From positions 3,243,501 to 3,307,500 of the forward strand of contig JASPKZ010000419.1 in assembly GCA_030220185.1 (NCBI GenBank): a stretch of DNA of 64,000 nt. The letters are read 5' to 3'. The translations under genes were made by a program, and so were the position numbers. The first letter of the stretch is position 1. Every line of letters starts with the position of its first letter. This document shows positions 55,719-64,000 of this stretch, piece after piece. Origin of the DNA: Diploptera punctata (taxonomy: Eukaryota; Arthropoda; Insecta; Blattodea; Blaberidae). Under the pieces are notes generated by a model that was given only the letters and a program-made list of their open reading frames with translations, was not told the DNA's origin and did no database searches.

Positions 55719-56650
55719 TTAAATCACATAATTATATCCTTATATTAAAAGTTCATTGGTGCGAAACTAATATAAGAATATTGCTATCAATATTATGCTG
55801 GCATTTCCTCATTACATCAATTTATAAACGCTTTAACTTGGGAAATTAACATGGAAGGTATGCGTATAACCCACTGTAGTCACTTTTAGTTTTGTATAAG
55901 TTTTTAACAATATGTGAAATGAATTTAATGATGAGTGGATCGTGAAAAATTATATTATATCCTTTCATCTTCCTTTGCAACTAAAAAAGAAAACCAGTTA
56001 CCTTATTCTTACCAGGAATTTGAACTCGGTAACATGTGAGTACGATTTTCAAACGAAGCTGTCAGTGCTGCCTTGTTTGGTGAACCAACAACTCTTATTT
56101 AATACTTATCATTTTATAACAATTTCAATTATGACTTTTGGTTTGGGTATGCGTTTTTTGTATAAATTTTATTTTCCTTCAATTTTACACTTTTATGAAC
56201 ATAAGAACATGTTTTAGTCCCTAATAAACCGATATATTAATTGTATTTTTTTGGGAATATATTTTGTTTTAATAGTGCAATTTTCGGTTAATAAGCGTTT
56301 TCTCGTTAATTTGGATAAACGATTTAAAATTTCCATTACCCGCATGCACGAATTATCCAGTTCAACCTCAGGCTCAGACGGTAGTGCCTGAGTTCCATAT
56401 TCAAAAGATCTCGACAAAATTGAATCAGCTTTTACCTGTATTTCTTGAATTAAGGAAGTAAACAGTTTTTTATATTCTATATGTAAGAACCATTCACTAT
56501 TTTATATTTTATATCCAGATGATATTTGTACAAATTACATGAATCCTATTTACTAATCAGTCTAGTGGTCTATAGACTGAAATATACTGGCATATTATGA
56601 CCAAAGATGTTGACACTTAGTATAAAGGAAATACATTTGTTGTTTAGATA

Positions 56651-57114
56651 ACTAACTAATTCATTGGCAGTATCGACCGTAGGTTCATGTACGCGCGGAC
56701 ATAAGCTATTCATATATTCCTATCATGCGCTGTTTTCCAATAATACCCTGTATAATCTACGTCCCTCAAATCAGGTTAATGTTATTTCCCCCTCATTCTT
56801 GGTCTACCAACTGTGTGTTTTCCTTCTTGTTTTCCTACAAGAAGTTTCCATGTATCTCTTTCATTTCCCATTCGTGCCACATGTCCTGATCATCGCATTC
56901 TACGAGACGTAATTCCTCCTAACATATCTGGCTTCCTGTGAAGAGAATAAAGCTCAATGTTATGTAGTTTTCTCCATTCACCTGTCTGTTCATATCTCTT
57001 TGGTCCAAAAATTTTCCTAAGAAATTTTTTCTCAAATATACGTAATCCGCTTTCCTCCCTTAAAGTAAGAGTTCATGTTTCGCATCCACATAATATAACT
57101 TGTAGTATAACAGT
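56651..57114 (-). mobile_element. LINE-A 3' end
   Basis: The complement ends 'gaacctacggtcgatactgccaatgaatt' at 56651. Upstream come 'aaacttcttgtaggaaaac', 'gacatgtggcacgaatggg' and 'ctttaagggaggaaagc'. It probably belongs with the 57538-60207 LINE. Confidence 0.85.
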
Positions 57115-57127
57115 ATTTTATATTTTC

Positions 57128-57540
57128 TAGAGATGAAACGGATAGCTGTTTGGCCAGATACCGGAAACTGGATGTCCGGCCAATCTTGAAGCCGGATATC
57201 TGGCCGAACATTGCCGATTTTACAGAGCTCGCTCGCGTAGGTGGCGTACGAACGCTCGGGCGGACTCGGCTAAATTCGGGAATTTTCGTTCATGAGCGAA
57301 GATAGGAAGTGTTTCATTGACCTGTTGAATTGATTGCAAGCACGAGCATTTAAGCTTATTAAAAACATACTATTGTAGTTTGAGGTTATTATAAAAATAT
57401 TTTTATAAGTCATTCAAAACAATTAGCAACGATAAATGACATCGGTAAACAAAAGATTGCCTGAATGGGAATATTTTGATATAAACAGTGACGACTCAAA
57501 GTTTGCTGTTTGTTATGCAATGTTAAATTTCTCGTGGCGG
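57128..57540 (+). pseudogene. hAT 5' end with BED-finger start, truncated
   Basis: Starts 'agagatgaaacggatag', followed by repeated 'ccggat' and 'tggccga' phrases typical of some hAT 5' ends. An ORF begins MTSVNKRLPEWEYFDINSDD (57436) and continues KFAVCYA. With one extra base, C-K-F-S-R-G-G follows, the Cys-x-x-Cys ... SRGG start of a BED zinc finger. It ends abruptly at LINE-A sequence. It occupies a place where ~790 bases of LINE-A are missing. Confidence 0.6.
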
Positions 57541-58555
57541 AATTTTTTACGAAGTTGAAAGTAATGAGATGCCCCTGTAGTTGTTGGAATCATTTTTGTC
57601 TCCTTTCTTATAGATTGGCACACGATAATAGTTTCTTTCCATTCATTTGGAAGAACTTTTTTTCCCCAAATCATACTAAGTAACCGACGTATCTTGTCCA
57701 TAAGTTTTTCATCCCTTGATTTTATCAGTTCTGCTGGGATCTCATCTGAACCTGATGCTTTATACATCTTAATTTTTCTATGGCGATTTCAACCTCTAAT
57801 GCACTTGGTTATGCGACTAGCATTTCTGCCATGTGTAAATTATCATTTTCAATATCCTGATCTGTATGTACACTTAATAGCTGATTAAAGTAACTTTTCC
57901 ATCTATTTAATATACTCCTAGAATCTGCAATCCTATCCCCATTTTCATTCCTAATTATGTTAGTTCTAGACTAAAACCTTTCCTTCTATATCCTAATTCC
58001 CTGATATCATTCTCTGATTTTCCTATTTTTTGCATTCATTTCAAGATCATTAATCTTCTCTCTCAAATATTCTCTTTTTAAAATATTTAATAACCTGACG
58101 GTTTTCAGTCTAATAGGGGAGGGTCGTGTATTTTGGGCCACTTAACTTAAAATTCCAGTAACACCTTTAATTCTATTTAGAAAATTATAAATTTTATAAA
58201 TGATGAATAGTACTCAGTACTGATTGCTTTAATGATAACTATGTCTTATAATAATTTCCAGAAATTGTTTAAAAATTATGTTTACATAAATAATGGTTCC
58301 TTGTAATTTGGGCCGAGATCGTGTAATTTGGGCTGGGGAATCGTGTAATTTGGGCCGATGTCTTATAGGTTGTACATGCAAATATAATTACTCGCATTAC
58401 TTTTAAGTGATTTATTTTAAAAATAAAAGTCAGAGAATACATTATAGCACGTTCACTCTTTTAGGGATTTATAAAGCTGTACAGTCTGTCCTCTTTTGTG
58501 TTTCTGGAAACAAGACAGGAAACAAAAAAAAAATATCGAAACACAAGAAATAAAT

Positions 58556-58898
58556 CCATCCATAATAATTCTGCCCGAAGGTAGGTCTTTCACTGCAATC
58601 ATAGCATTTTCATGCTATGCTTTGCAGCTTTACTAGGGAGTTGTAGGTGTGGTAGCTTCCCGTTGCTTTCCACACCGGTGAAGGATGATGGTGATGATGA
58701 GATGATAATGATAAGGAGGATGATGATGGCCATATGATTTCGGGGACCGTTTGACCCTTAAAGTTTTCCTGCCATTTGTCTTACAGGTGAGGAAGAACCC
58801 CGATAAAAACCTCACCCAGAAAAACTGCCCCGACCGGGAATCGAACCCGGGCCCGCTGCGTGACAAGGCAGCACGCTACCTCGAGACCACAGCGGTGG
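58556..58898 (-). mobile_element. SINE-B1, full-length with 13-bp target duplications
   Basis: ACAAGAAATAAAT at 58543-58555 and 58899-58911. The complement has the complete head, core, (CAT)n and 3' end. It is nested within the TA-inserting element, so it is younger than that insertion. Confidence 0.95.
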
Positions 58899-59273
58899 AC
58901 AAGAAATAAATACACGTAGATAAATAATGAACATATGTGATTTTTTAGAAAACCTCTTGGATTCACTAGGTCAGATCATCAAAGAAATACATTTAAAAAT
59001 TGAAAGTCGAAAATATATTAAATGATATAGCCAATAATAATACAAATTAATAATAATAATAAATTAATAAAAATAATAACAGCAATAACAGTGAACCATA
59101 GTTGAACTAACTTATTGTCGAACACAAAATTAACTGATTAATTAAAATAATAAGAGATTATTAACGTGCACTAAACAATATCAACGTTTTATAATACTAA
59201 TTTTATTAATGTTAGAAATAGTAGAAGTAATAAGTACTAAAATAATAATTATATTAGTAAAATAACCTTAGTC

Positions 59274-59322
59274 TGAGCGGCCATGAACCTACGGGTTCTA
59301 TAGAGCCAGTGACTTAGTTTGT
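59274..59322 (+). mobile_element. LINE-A terminal scrap
   Basis: 'gcggccatgaacctacggg' and 'agagccagtgacttagtt' are the last ~48 bases of LINE-A. Extreme 5' truncation, nested in the TA-inserting element. Confidence 0.85.
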
Positions 59323-59394
59323 AGTAATGTAATCTTAATAATAATAAGTAAAATAAAATAATTGTGTTATGTTAATTATTATAGTAGAAATAAT

Positions 59395-59453
59395 TTTATT
59401 AATAATAATAGTAATAATTATTATTCTTAATATTATTATTATATTTATTATTA

Positions 59454-59487
<34 letters not shown>
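59395..59487. repeat. (TTA)n microsatellite
   Basis: Imperfect, then perfect TTA repeats, the latter at ~59455-59486. Confidence 0.9.
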
Positions 59488-59490
<3 letters not shown>

Positions 59491-60209
59491 AGGCTAATAA
59501 TTTTAGTCCTTAACAATATATATAACTAAAAAAACTCTATCTCAAATCCAGATTAAAAACTCTAGACGAGGCCCAAATTACACACTCTCATGAGGTCCAA
59601 ATTACACACCATGTAGCATCAAATTAAAATAAATATGTATCATAAAAATTATAGTAAATACGATATTGAAATATTAATAAAATGTACCCTGAAATATTTA
59701 CAGCAATTTAACTAAAAATACACATGACAACCACTAACTTCCAAAAACTGTTTCACTTTGAACTGAAACCTTTTAGTGAAAATGGACAATATAATATTTT
59801 CTTTGTTGCCTCGAAACCTTGAGGGATACAATAAAATAAGTTCCAGGAGGTGAAGTACTGCTAATGGCCTTGCTAATCCCGTTACAATCAAGGGGTGAAC
59901 AAACATGGAAATATCAAAATTTTAAAAAGCCCAAATTACACGTCTGCCCAAATTACACGGGTGTACCCTACTACCTATTTTTTCTAAAGTTACATAATTT
60001 GGCTCGTGTAGCCAATTTGTTTTTGTTTGCTTTCTTTTCTTTACAATGTCGGCATATTCCTCATCAAACCACTTCTTATTTTGCTCTTTTTTGAATAACC
60101 AACACTTTGTGATGCTGACAATTTAATAGTATCCCTTATAGCCTCCCGCTCTGTATTTATATCAATTTCTTCTTCTGGGTAATCTAAAAATAATGATATA
60201 AATGTTTCC

Positions 60210-60450
60210 TCTTACTTATTTAACTAAACATAAAACACATTAATTTTCGTATTTCAGCTCATTTATATTTAGAAGATCAGGATAAGTAGATTCTCGGGCA
60301 ACGCCGAGTAATCAGCACAGGGTATGTAAACATACAAATGTATATAAATTTATAATTATTTTTCCATTACTCATTCAACTAAATATTAAAGCACATCAAT
60401 TTGCATTTATTTAGGCGTAGCAGCGCACGCCGAGTATTAGCTAGTAATAT
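60210..60450 (-). mobile_element. Element H, 5' portion
   Basis: The complement starts 'ctagctaatactcggcgtgcgctgctacgcc' and includes 'gattactcggcgttgcccg' and 'gaatctacttatcctgatcttct', parallel to 42412-42600. It abuts the 5' end of the LINE-A fragment. Confidence 0.75.
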
Positions 60451-61277
60451 ATAAGTTTAACCATACCATTATATTTTTTCTAGGCCTATTACAATAAAAG
60501 CTAATAATTATTCGTGTTACCATTAAAATATACTTAGAATTGTTTAAAAGCACTGCCATCTTTATTGTTACTGTAACAGATATATAGTGGGCCATGATTT
60601 CAGTGTCCTTGTTCCATGGTTGTTAGAACTGTATTTCACTATGAGACATAGAATACACCTCAATTCGATAAGAAGAGAAGCATTTCTTCTCGCTACATTT
60701 CCGGTTTGTTCTCAATCAGTGTAAGTCGCGCGTGTTTATCAACTTATAAAGCGAAGATTCTGCATTAATCTTGTCGTATAATCGGTTTATATGTGTAATA
60801 TGTTTGTGTAAGATATATATTTGTGATGTGTTATATTATAATGTGATAAAATTAATATGTGAGATTTCTTTGTTGTGGTTTCATTCTCCTTCTTCAAGAT
60901 GGACTAGCAGAGCAAGGTAATAAGTTGTATCTTTTTTATCGAAAAAAAGGGGAACATGGATGTAGTAAGATTATATATATACAAGAAGCTGTAGTACGTT
61001 CATCGTTAGAGCGGGGAATTATATGGAGAAAACTATACCAACATGTGAAATCGTAATAACAAAATATGGACATTATAAAATATTATGAAGCTGCTATTTA
61101 TATAAACAGAACACATATAATTTATAGTTGTACATACCAGTACATAAATGAGACAAACAGACCTTATTTGTGGCTCAATAAATAAAGATATTCAATGCAT
61201 TTCTATTTTAATTAGTTATTTAATTAATTTTGAACCAATAGAAAAATCATGTTCATTGTTTGATGTAATTTTAATAG
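60451..61277. other. Unannotated AT-rich sequence
   Basis: No gene or repeat recognised; short ORFs only. Confidence 0.4.
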
Positions 61278-61585
61278 ACGCACGCCGTAGCGCAGTTTTT
61301 TGAGGAATGATGGTATAACTGAGAAGATCGTAGGTTTGAGTTTTGATGAGGTCAGGTTTTTTAGCTGGACCAAACCTTTTGTTGGCATCATGGCTCTAGA
61401 GTCGATTCAGCCACCAACGGAAATGAGTACCAAAGGGATGTTATCGGGCAAAGGCGGCCGTCACGCAGGGTCCGACAACCAGGAGGACAGCTTATACCGA
61501 TTGTCTATAAAGATAAGAGTCTCAACCTCCCACAGCCATAAGGACCTTCCTAGCCTCTAGTTGGACCACTTTACATTAATAAATC
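61278..61585 (+). mobile_element. SINE-A, decayed
   Basis: 'gcacgccgtagcgcag', 'gaaatgagtaccaaa', 'gcaaaggcggccgtcacgca' and 'ttggaccactttaca' follow the SINE-A order of 7804-8105. The tRNA-like head is heavily mutated. The 86-codon ORF over it (61300-61560) is incidental. Confidence 0.85.
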
Positions 61586-61649
61586 AATATTTCAATATCG
61601 GGAGGTTCCGTATGTGCACACGTATACACGCACACACACACACAACAGA

Positions 61650-61740
61650 AAAATAAACACTTGAATTGGATTTTGAACGCGAGACTTCTACTTTTTTACG
61701 TTAGTGATATACCAATTTGTTCATTCAGGATTGTAGTGCA
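61650..61740 (-). mobile_element. tRNA-like SINE relic (family G)
   Basis: The complement has 'caaattggtatatcactaacg' (A-box side), 'cgcgttcaaaatccaattc' (B-box side) and the tail 'gtgtttatttttctg'. The tail resembles the 2163-2443 element. Confidence 0.55.
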
Positions 61741-61929
61741 AACGTTAAATTTTCTTTAATTGTATACATTGCCTGTCATAATAGGCAGCGGGATATCGCT
61801 CGCAATGCCATCTTATGGTTTCTATAATAACAATGATAATTTCAAAGAGAATATTTTTACTTCATAGCAGTAACGCTTTTTATTTCGATGTTACAAGTAA
61901 ACTTTGATATTTAGCAATGAAGTCCAAAT

Positions 61930-62035
61930 ATGAAATGAAAAATAAAATAATCACCTGAACCGGGATTTGAACCCAAGACCTGTAAATTTGTACCTTAGTG
62001 ACACACCAACTGGTCCACTCATGGCCCTCCTGCAA
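61930..62035 (-). mobile_element. tRNA-like SINE relic (family G)
   Basis: The complement has 'agtggaccagttggtgtgtcac' and B-box GGGTTCAAATCCC, then 'ggttcaggtgattatttta'. Better preserved than its neighbour at 61650. The spacing of the boxes fits a tRNA. Confidence 0.65.
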
Positions 62036-62306
62036 ATATTCGTTATTCTTTCCTTATATACAATTCTCTATCATAAGAGACTACACATTACGCTGTTTTA
62101 TTTTTCAATACTTAACTTCTAAGATAGCAAATATGTAATTTAATATTTAAACAATGGTAAATGCTAATTATTATTAAAAACAATGTAAATACAAATAATT
62201 TTATTAGGCTACGGATTAAGTGAAAGCAGCTAATTTTTAAACGCTCAGGGAAATAAGACTAGAAAAACTTCTTGAAAAATGAATTATGATCGTTTTTAGC
62301 CACCAC

Positions 62307-62309
<3 letters not shown>

Positions 62310-62340
<31 letters not shown>
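62310..62340. repeat. (TA)n microsatellite
   Basis: About 15 TA repeats. Confidence 0.95.
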
Positions 62341-62342
<2 letters not shown>

Positions 62343-62635
62343 CCTATATTTATATGTGTGTGCCAACATTTTTTAAATGGATTGATCTCTCGCATTGCGT
62401 GTAAAATAACACTTAGCCTAAAACAGCAAGAACAAATAAAACGCATTTTGAGAATATTGGCAGTTACAAAGTTTTGGGTTAGCAGCTTCATGTATATTTT
62501 CTTCAGGTCATTATACATACAATGCTATATAATATATATAATAGTTGGAATCAGAGATAATAATTTGCTCGTTTATCGATGCATTCCTTCGAATTATTGA
62601 GACTGCTATTTGTATTAGAATCCACTAAAACTGAA

Positions 62636-62690
62636 AACCCTGAAATAGAAAATTCAATCCGACAGGGAATCGAACCTAGGTCTGCTGGGT
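62636..62690 (-). mobile_element. tRNA-like 3' half
   Basis: The complement has 'cagcagacctaggttcgattccctgtcgg', with a perfect B box GGTTCGATTCC. The D-arm half is absent. Relic of a tRNA-derived SINE or a tRNA fragment. Confidence 0.5.
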
Positions 62691-62724
62691 GTCAAGAAAT
62701 TACGTAACTCCTTACAGGCTATTC

Positions 62725-62985
62725 TTTAGAATGACTTACCCTTGATTTTTTTTAGTTAATTGTTGTGTGTTATAACTCTTCTTCTGTGTTTAGTAATGTT
62801 ATAAAATATTTAAAACAATTTTTATAACTTTATTTTAGAATGTTTGGCTCAAGTTTAGAATGACTTGCCCTTGATTTTTCAGTTTATTGTTGTAAATTAT
62901 AACTCTTCTTCTGAATTTAGTACCATTTTTAAATATTTTAAAATATTTAAAACAATTTTTATAACTTTATTTTAGAATTTTTAAG
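62725..62985. repeat. ~129-bp tandem duplication
   Basis: 'tttagaatgactt.cccttgatttttt' starts near 62725 and 62854. 'aaaacaatttttataactttattttagaat' closes each unit. Diverged, hence old. Confidence 0.85.
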
Positions 62986-63061
62986 TATTTCTTCAAATAC
63001 ACATACTGTGATGTTGACTTGCTATTTTCTCCAGAGTGTATATTACATAGTGTGAAGCAGA

Positions 63062-63096
63062 GATAACCCACTATAGGTTGGAACCAGTGGGTTATC
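63062..63096. repeat. Short perfect inverted repeat
   Basis: GATAACCCAC ... GTGGGTTATC with an inner GGTT..AACC also self-complementary. It could form a small hairpin. No role is evident. Confidence 0.8.
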
Positions 63097-63233
63097 GATG
63101 GTTGCGATTATTAAAAGTGAATTAACTACCCTGCAATAACTATATAATATTAACAAAAAAAGCGCACAAGTAACTATACAACCAGCGATAAACCCACGGC
63201 TCTGTCGATAAAACATTATCTCCGTCGATAATA

Positions 63234-63670
63234 ACTAAAACAATACGCTTTATTAGAAAACCGAACTACAAAAAATGAAAAATAATTTTAATTTCCAACG
63301 CATTGGGGATAAAATTAAAGTGGCCAACAAAATAATCATCTCCAACACATCTAGAATAAAATTAGAGTTATCAACAAACAAAAAATTACCATCAAAATGA
63401 TGAGGTGCTTTTTACGTTTTTATTTTACGTTTTCTTCTTGGAGACTTTACTTGTACCAATATCTGTATATTATCAAATATATTAATTGATATAGAGCACC
63501 CCGCGCTTTTGATGGTAAAATTATTTTTTTTGTACATAACTCTAGTTGTATTCTAGATGTGTTGGAGATTATATTTTTGTTGACCACTTTAATTTTATCC
63601 AAAGCGCGTTGGAAATTAGAATTATTTTTCAATTTTTAGTTCGGTTTTCTAACAAAGCGTGCTTTTTAGT
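63234..63670. repeat. Long fold-back, ~165-bp arms
   Basis: Arms 63245-63409 and 63494-63660 are reverse complements at high but imperfect identity ('agaaaaccgaact', 'aatttccaacgc', 'ctccaacacatctagaat' and 'accatcaaaa' all recur inverted). An outer ACTAAAA/TTTTAGT lies at 63234 and 63664. The loop is about 85 bases. It resembles a fold-back or MITE-like element. The 63447-63632 ORF is part of an arm. Confidence 0.88.
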
Positions 63671-64000
63671 TTTTTAAACAATTTTTTTTATTTTTTTTTA
63701 GTTTCATTGTTATAAACCGGAATCCCATGACAATTTAAATGCGTACGATATTTTTAGTGTCTACGCATGAATATAATTATATTATTTTAAAATGATTATT
63801 ATCTAACATTATTATAATATTTTTGAATTTTTAATATAGATGAATAGTTACAGTTAATCGTATTTCTTCTCACATTTTTTGGTTAAATTACAATTTGGTA
63901 ATTACAAAATTGTCATGAATATTTTACAGAATAAGATAAAAATATAAATATCTTTAAATTGGATACTATTGTAGTATTAACTAAAAGTAATACTCTTCTA
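63671..64000. other. Unannotated AT-rich sequence
   Basis: No gene or repeat recognised to the window end. Confidence 0.4.

Larger units (their letters stand above)
54080..56650 (+). repeat. Composite-repeat copy E
   Basis: 54.2-54.48 parallels 21.5-21.75 and 27.8-28.05 kb. 54.87-55.2 parallels 22.55-22.75 kb. 55.35-56.65 parallels 30.1-31.95 kb. It shows that the 5' and 3' blocks of the repeat are adjacent. It lacks the SINE-E and Tigger remnant found in A and B. A SINE-B1 interrupts it at 54506. Confidence 0.7.
58116..59968. mobile_element. TA-inserting DNA transposon, 1853 bp, with subterminal repeats
   Basis: TA at 58114-58115 and 59969-59970 flank it, and LINE-A elsewhere has a single TA at this point (GGTAG-TA-TTAGAC near 24868-24880). 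The ends are GGGGAGGGTCGTGTATTTTGG and, inverted, GGGTACACCCGTGTAATTTGG. GTGTAATTTGGGC or a near match occurs forward at 58127, 58301, 58321 and 58343. It occurs inverted at 59571, 59595, 59929 and 59946. No transposase is recognisable. It contains a SINE-B1 and a short LINE-A tail. The superfamily is not clear; a TA duplication fits several. Confidence 0.9.
57538..60207 (-). pseudogene. LINE-A 5' half, split by a DNA transposon
   Basis: Minus-strand coding blocks are 60207-59971 and 58113-57538. The first gives EEEIDINTEREAI and NKKWFDEEYADIVKKRK. The second gives MYKASGSDEIPAELIKS, 'KKVLPNEWKETIIV' and 'NYRGISLLSTS'-like sequence. They are joined in LINE-A order at the site matching 24866-24876. 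Stops and frameshifts throughout. The segment between the two blocks is the 1.85-kb element described separately. Confidence 0.85.

Noticed and set aside
61300..61560. 86-codon plus-strand ORF
   Set aside because: It covers a decayed SINE-A copy and is explained by that.
1..64000. LTR retrotransposon or endogenous retrovirus
   Set aside because: I saw no pair of long direct terminal repeats, primer-binding site, or gag/protease/integrase motif. All reverse transcriptase traces are of the non-LTR type.

Overview
The window looks like an AT-rich, repeat-saturated stretch of an insect nuclear genome. No bacterial gene organisation is visible (no operons, ribosome binding sites or long non-overlapping ORFs). 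Nearly every recognisable segment is a transposon, a retroposon or a decayed copy of one. The mix of tRNA-derived SINEs, YADD-type non-LTR retrotransposon ends, hAT, Tigger/pogo and Tc1/mariner remnants suggests an arthropod. I would guess a cockroach or termite (Blattodea), but that is inference from repeat style and was not tested by a search. No intact host protein-coding gene was found. The only hint of one is a pair of weak splice-bounded open segments on the minus strand at 33.8-34.5 kb.

Layout. 0-3.6 kb: tail of a Tc1/mariner-type transposase, a 75-bp palindrome, 265-bp tandem units, a tRNA-derived SINE and a tRNA-like fold-back element. 3.6-4.9 kb: a complete hAT element with 8-bp target duplications and a broken CGGBP1-like BED-finger gene. 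5.2-8.6 kb: a TIR-bounded element filled with nested SINEs and a LINE end. 11.3-12.1 and 17.1-18.1 kb: two decayed copies of one arthropod multi-copy gene family. 13-31.9 kb: two long paralogous copies (A and B) of a composite repeat, each carrying private insertions. These include a 2.6-kb Tigger-like element with a dead DDE transposase, several LINE 3' ends and SINEs. 32-35.8 kb: sparse sequence. 35.87-37.31 kb: a striking GC-rich tandem array with a ~280-bp higher-order unit. 38-41.6 kb: a TIR element, LINE and RNase H remnants and a SINE. 41.6-56.6 kb: further composite-repeat copies (C, D, E) with nested LINE and SINE insertions. 56.6-60.5 kb: a minus-strand LINE split by a 1.85-kb TA-inserting DNA transposon, which itself contains a SINE. 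60.5-64 kb: degraded SINEs, a tandem duplication and a long fold-back.

How parts relate. Because the same repeats recur, one copy often shows the empty site of an insertion seen in another. This gives a relative order: the composite repeat and LINE-A came first, then DNA transposons and LINE-B/C/D, then SINEs. LINE-A, SINE-A to SINE-G and element H are local labels used here, not database names.
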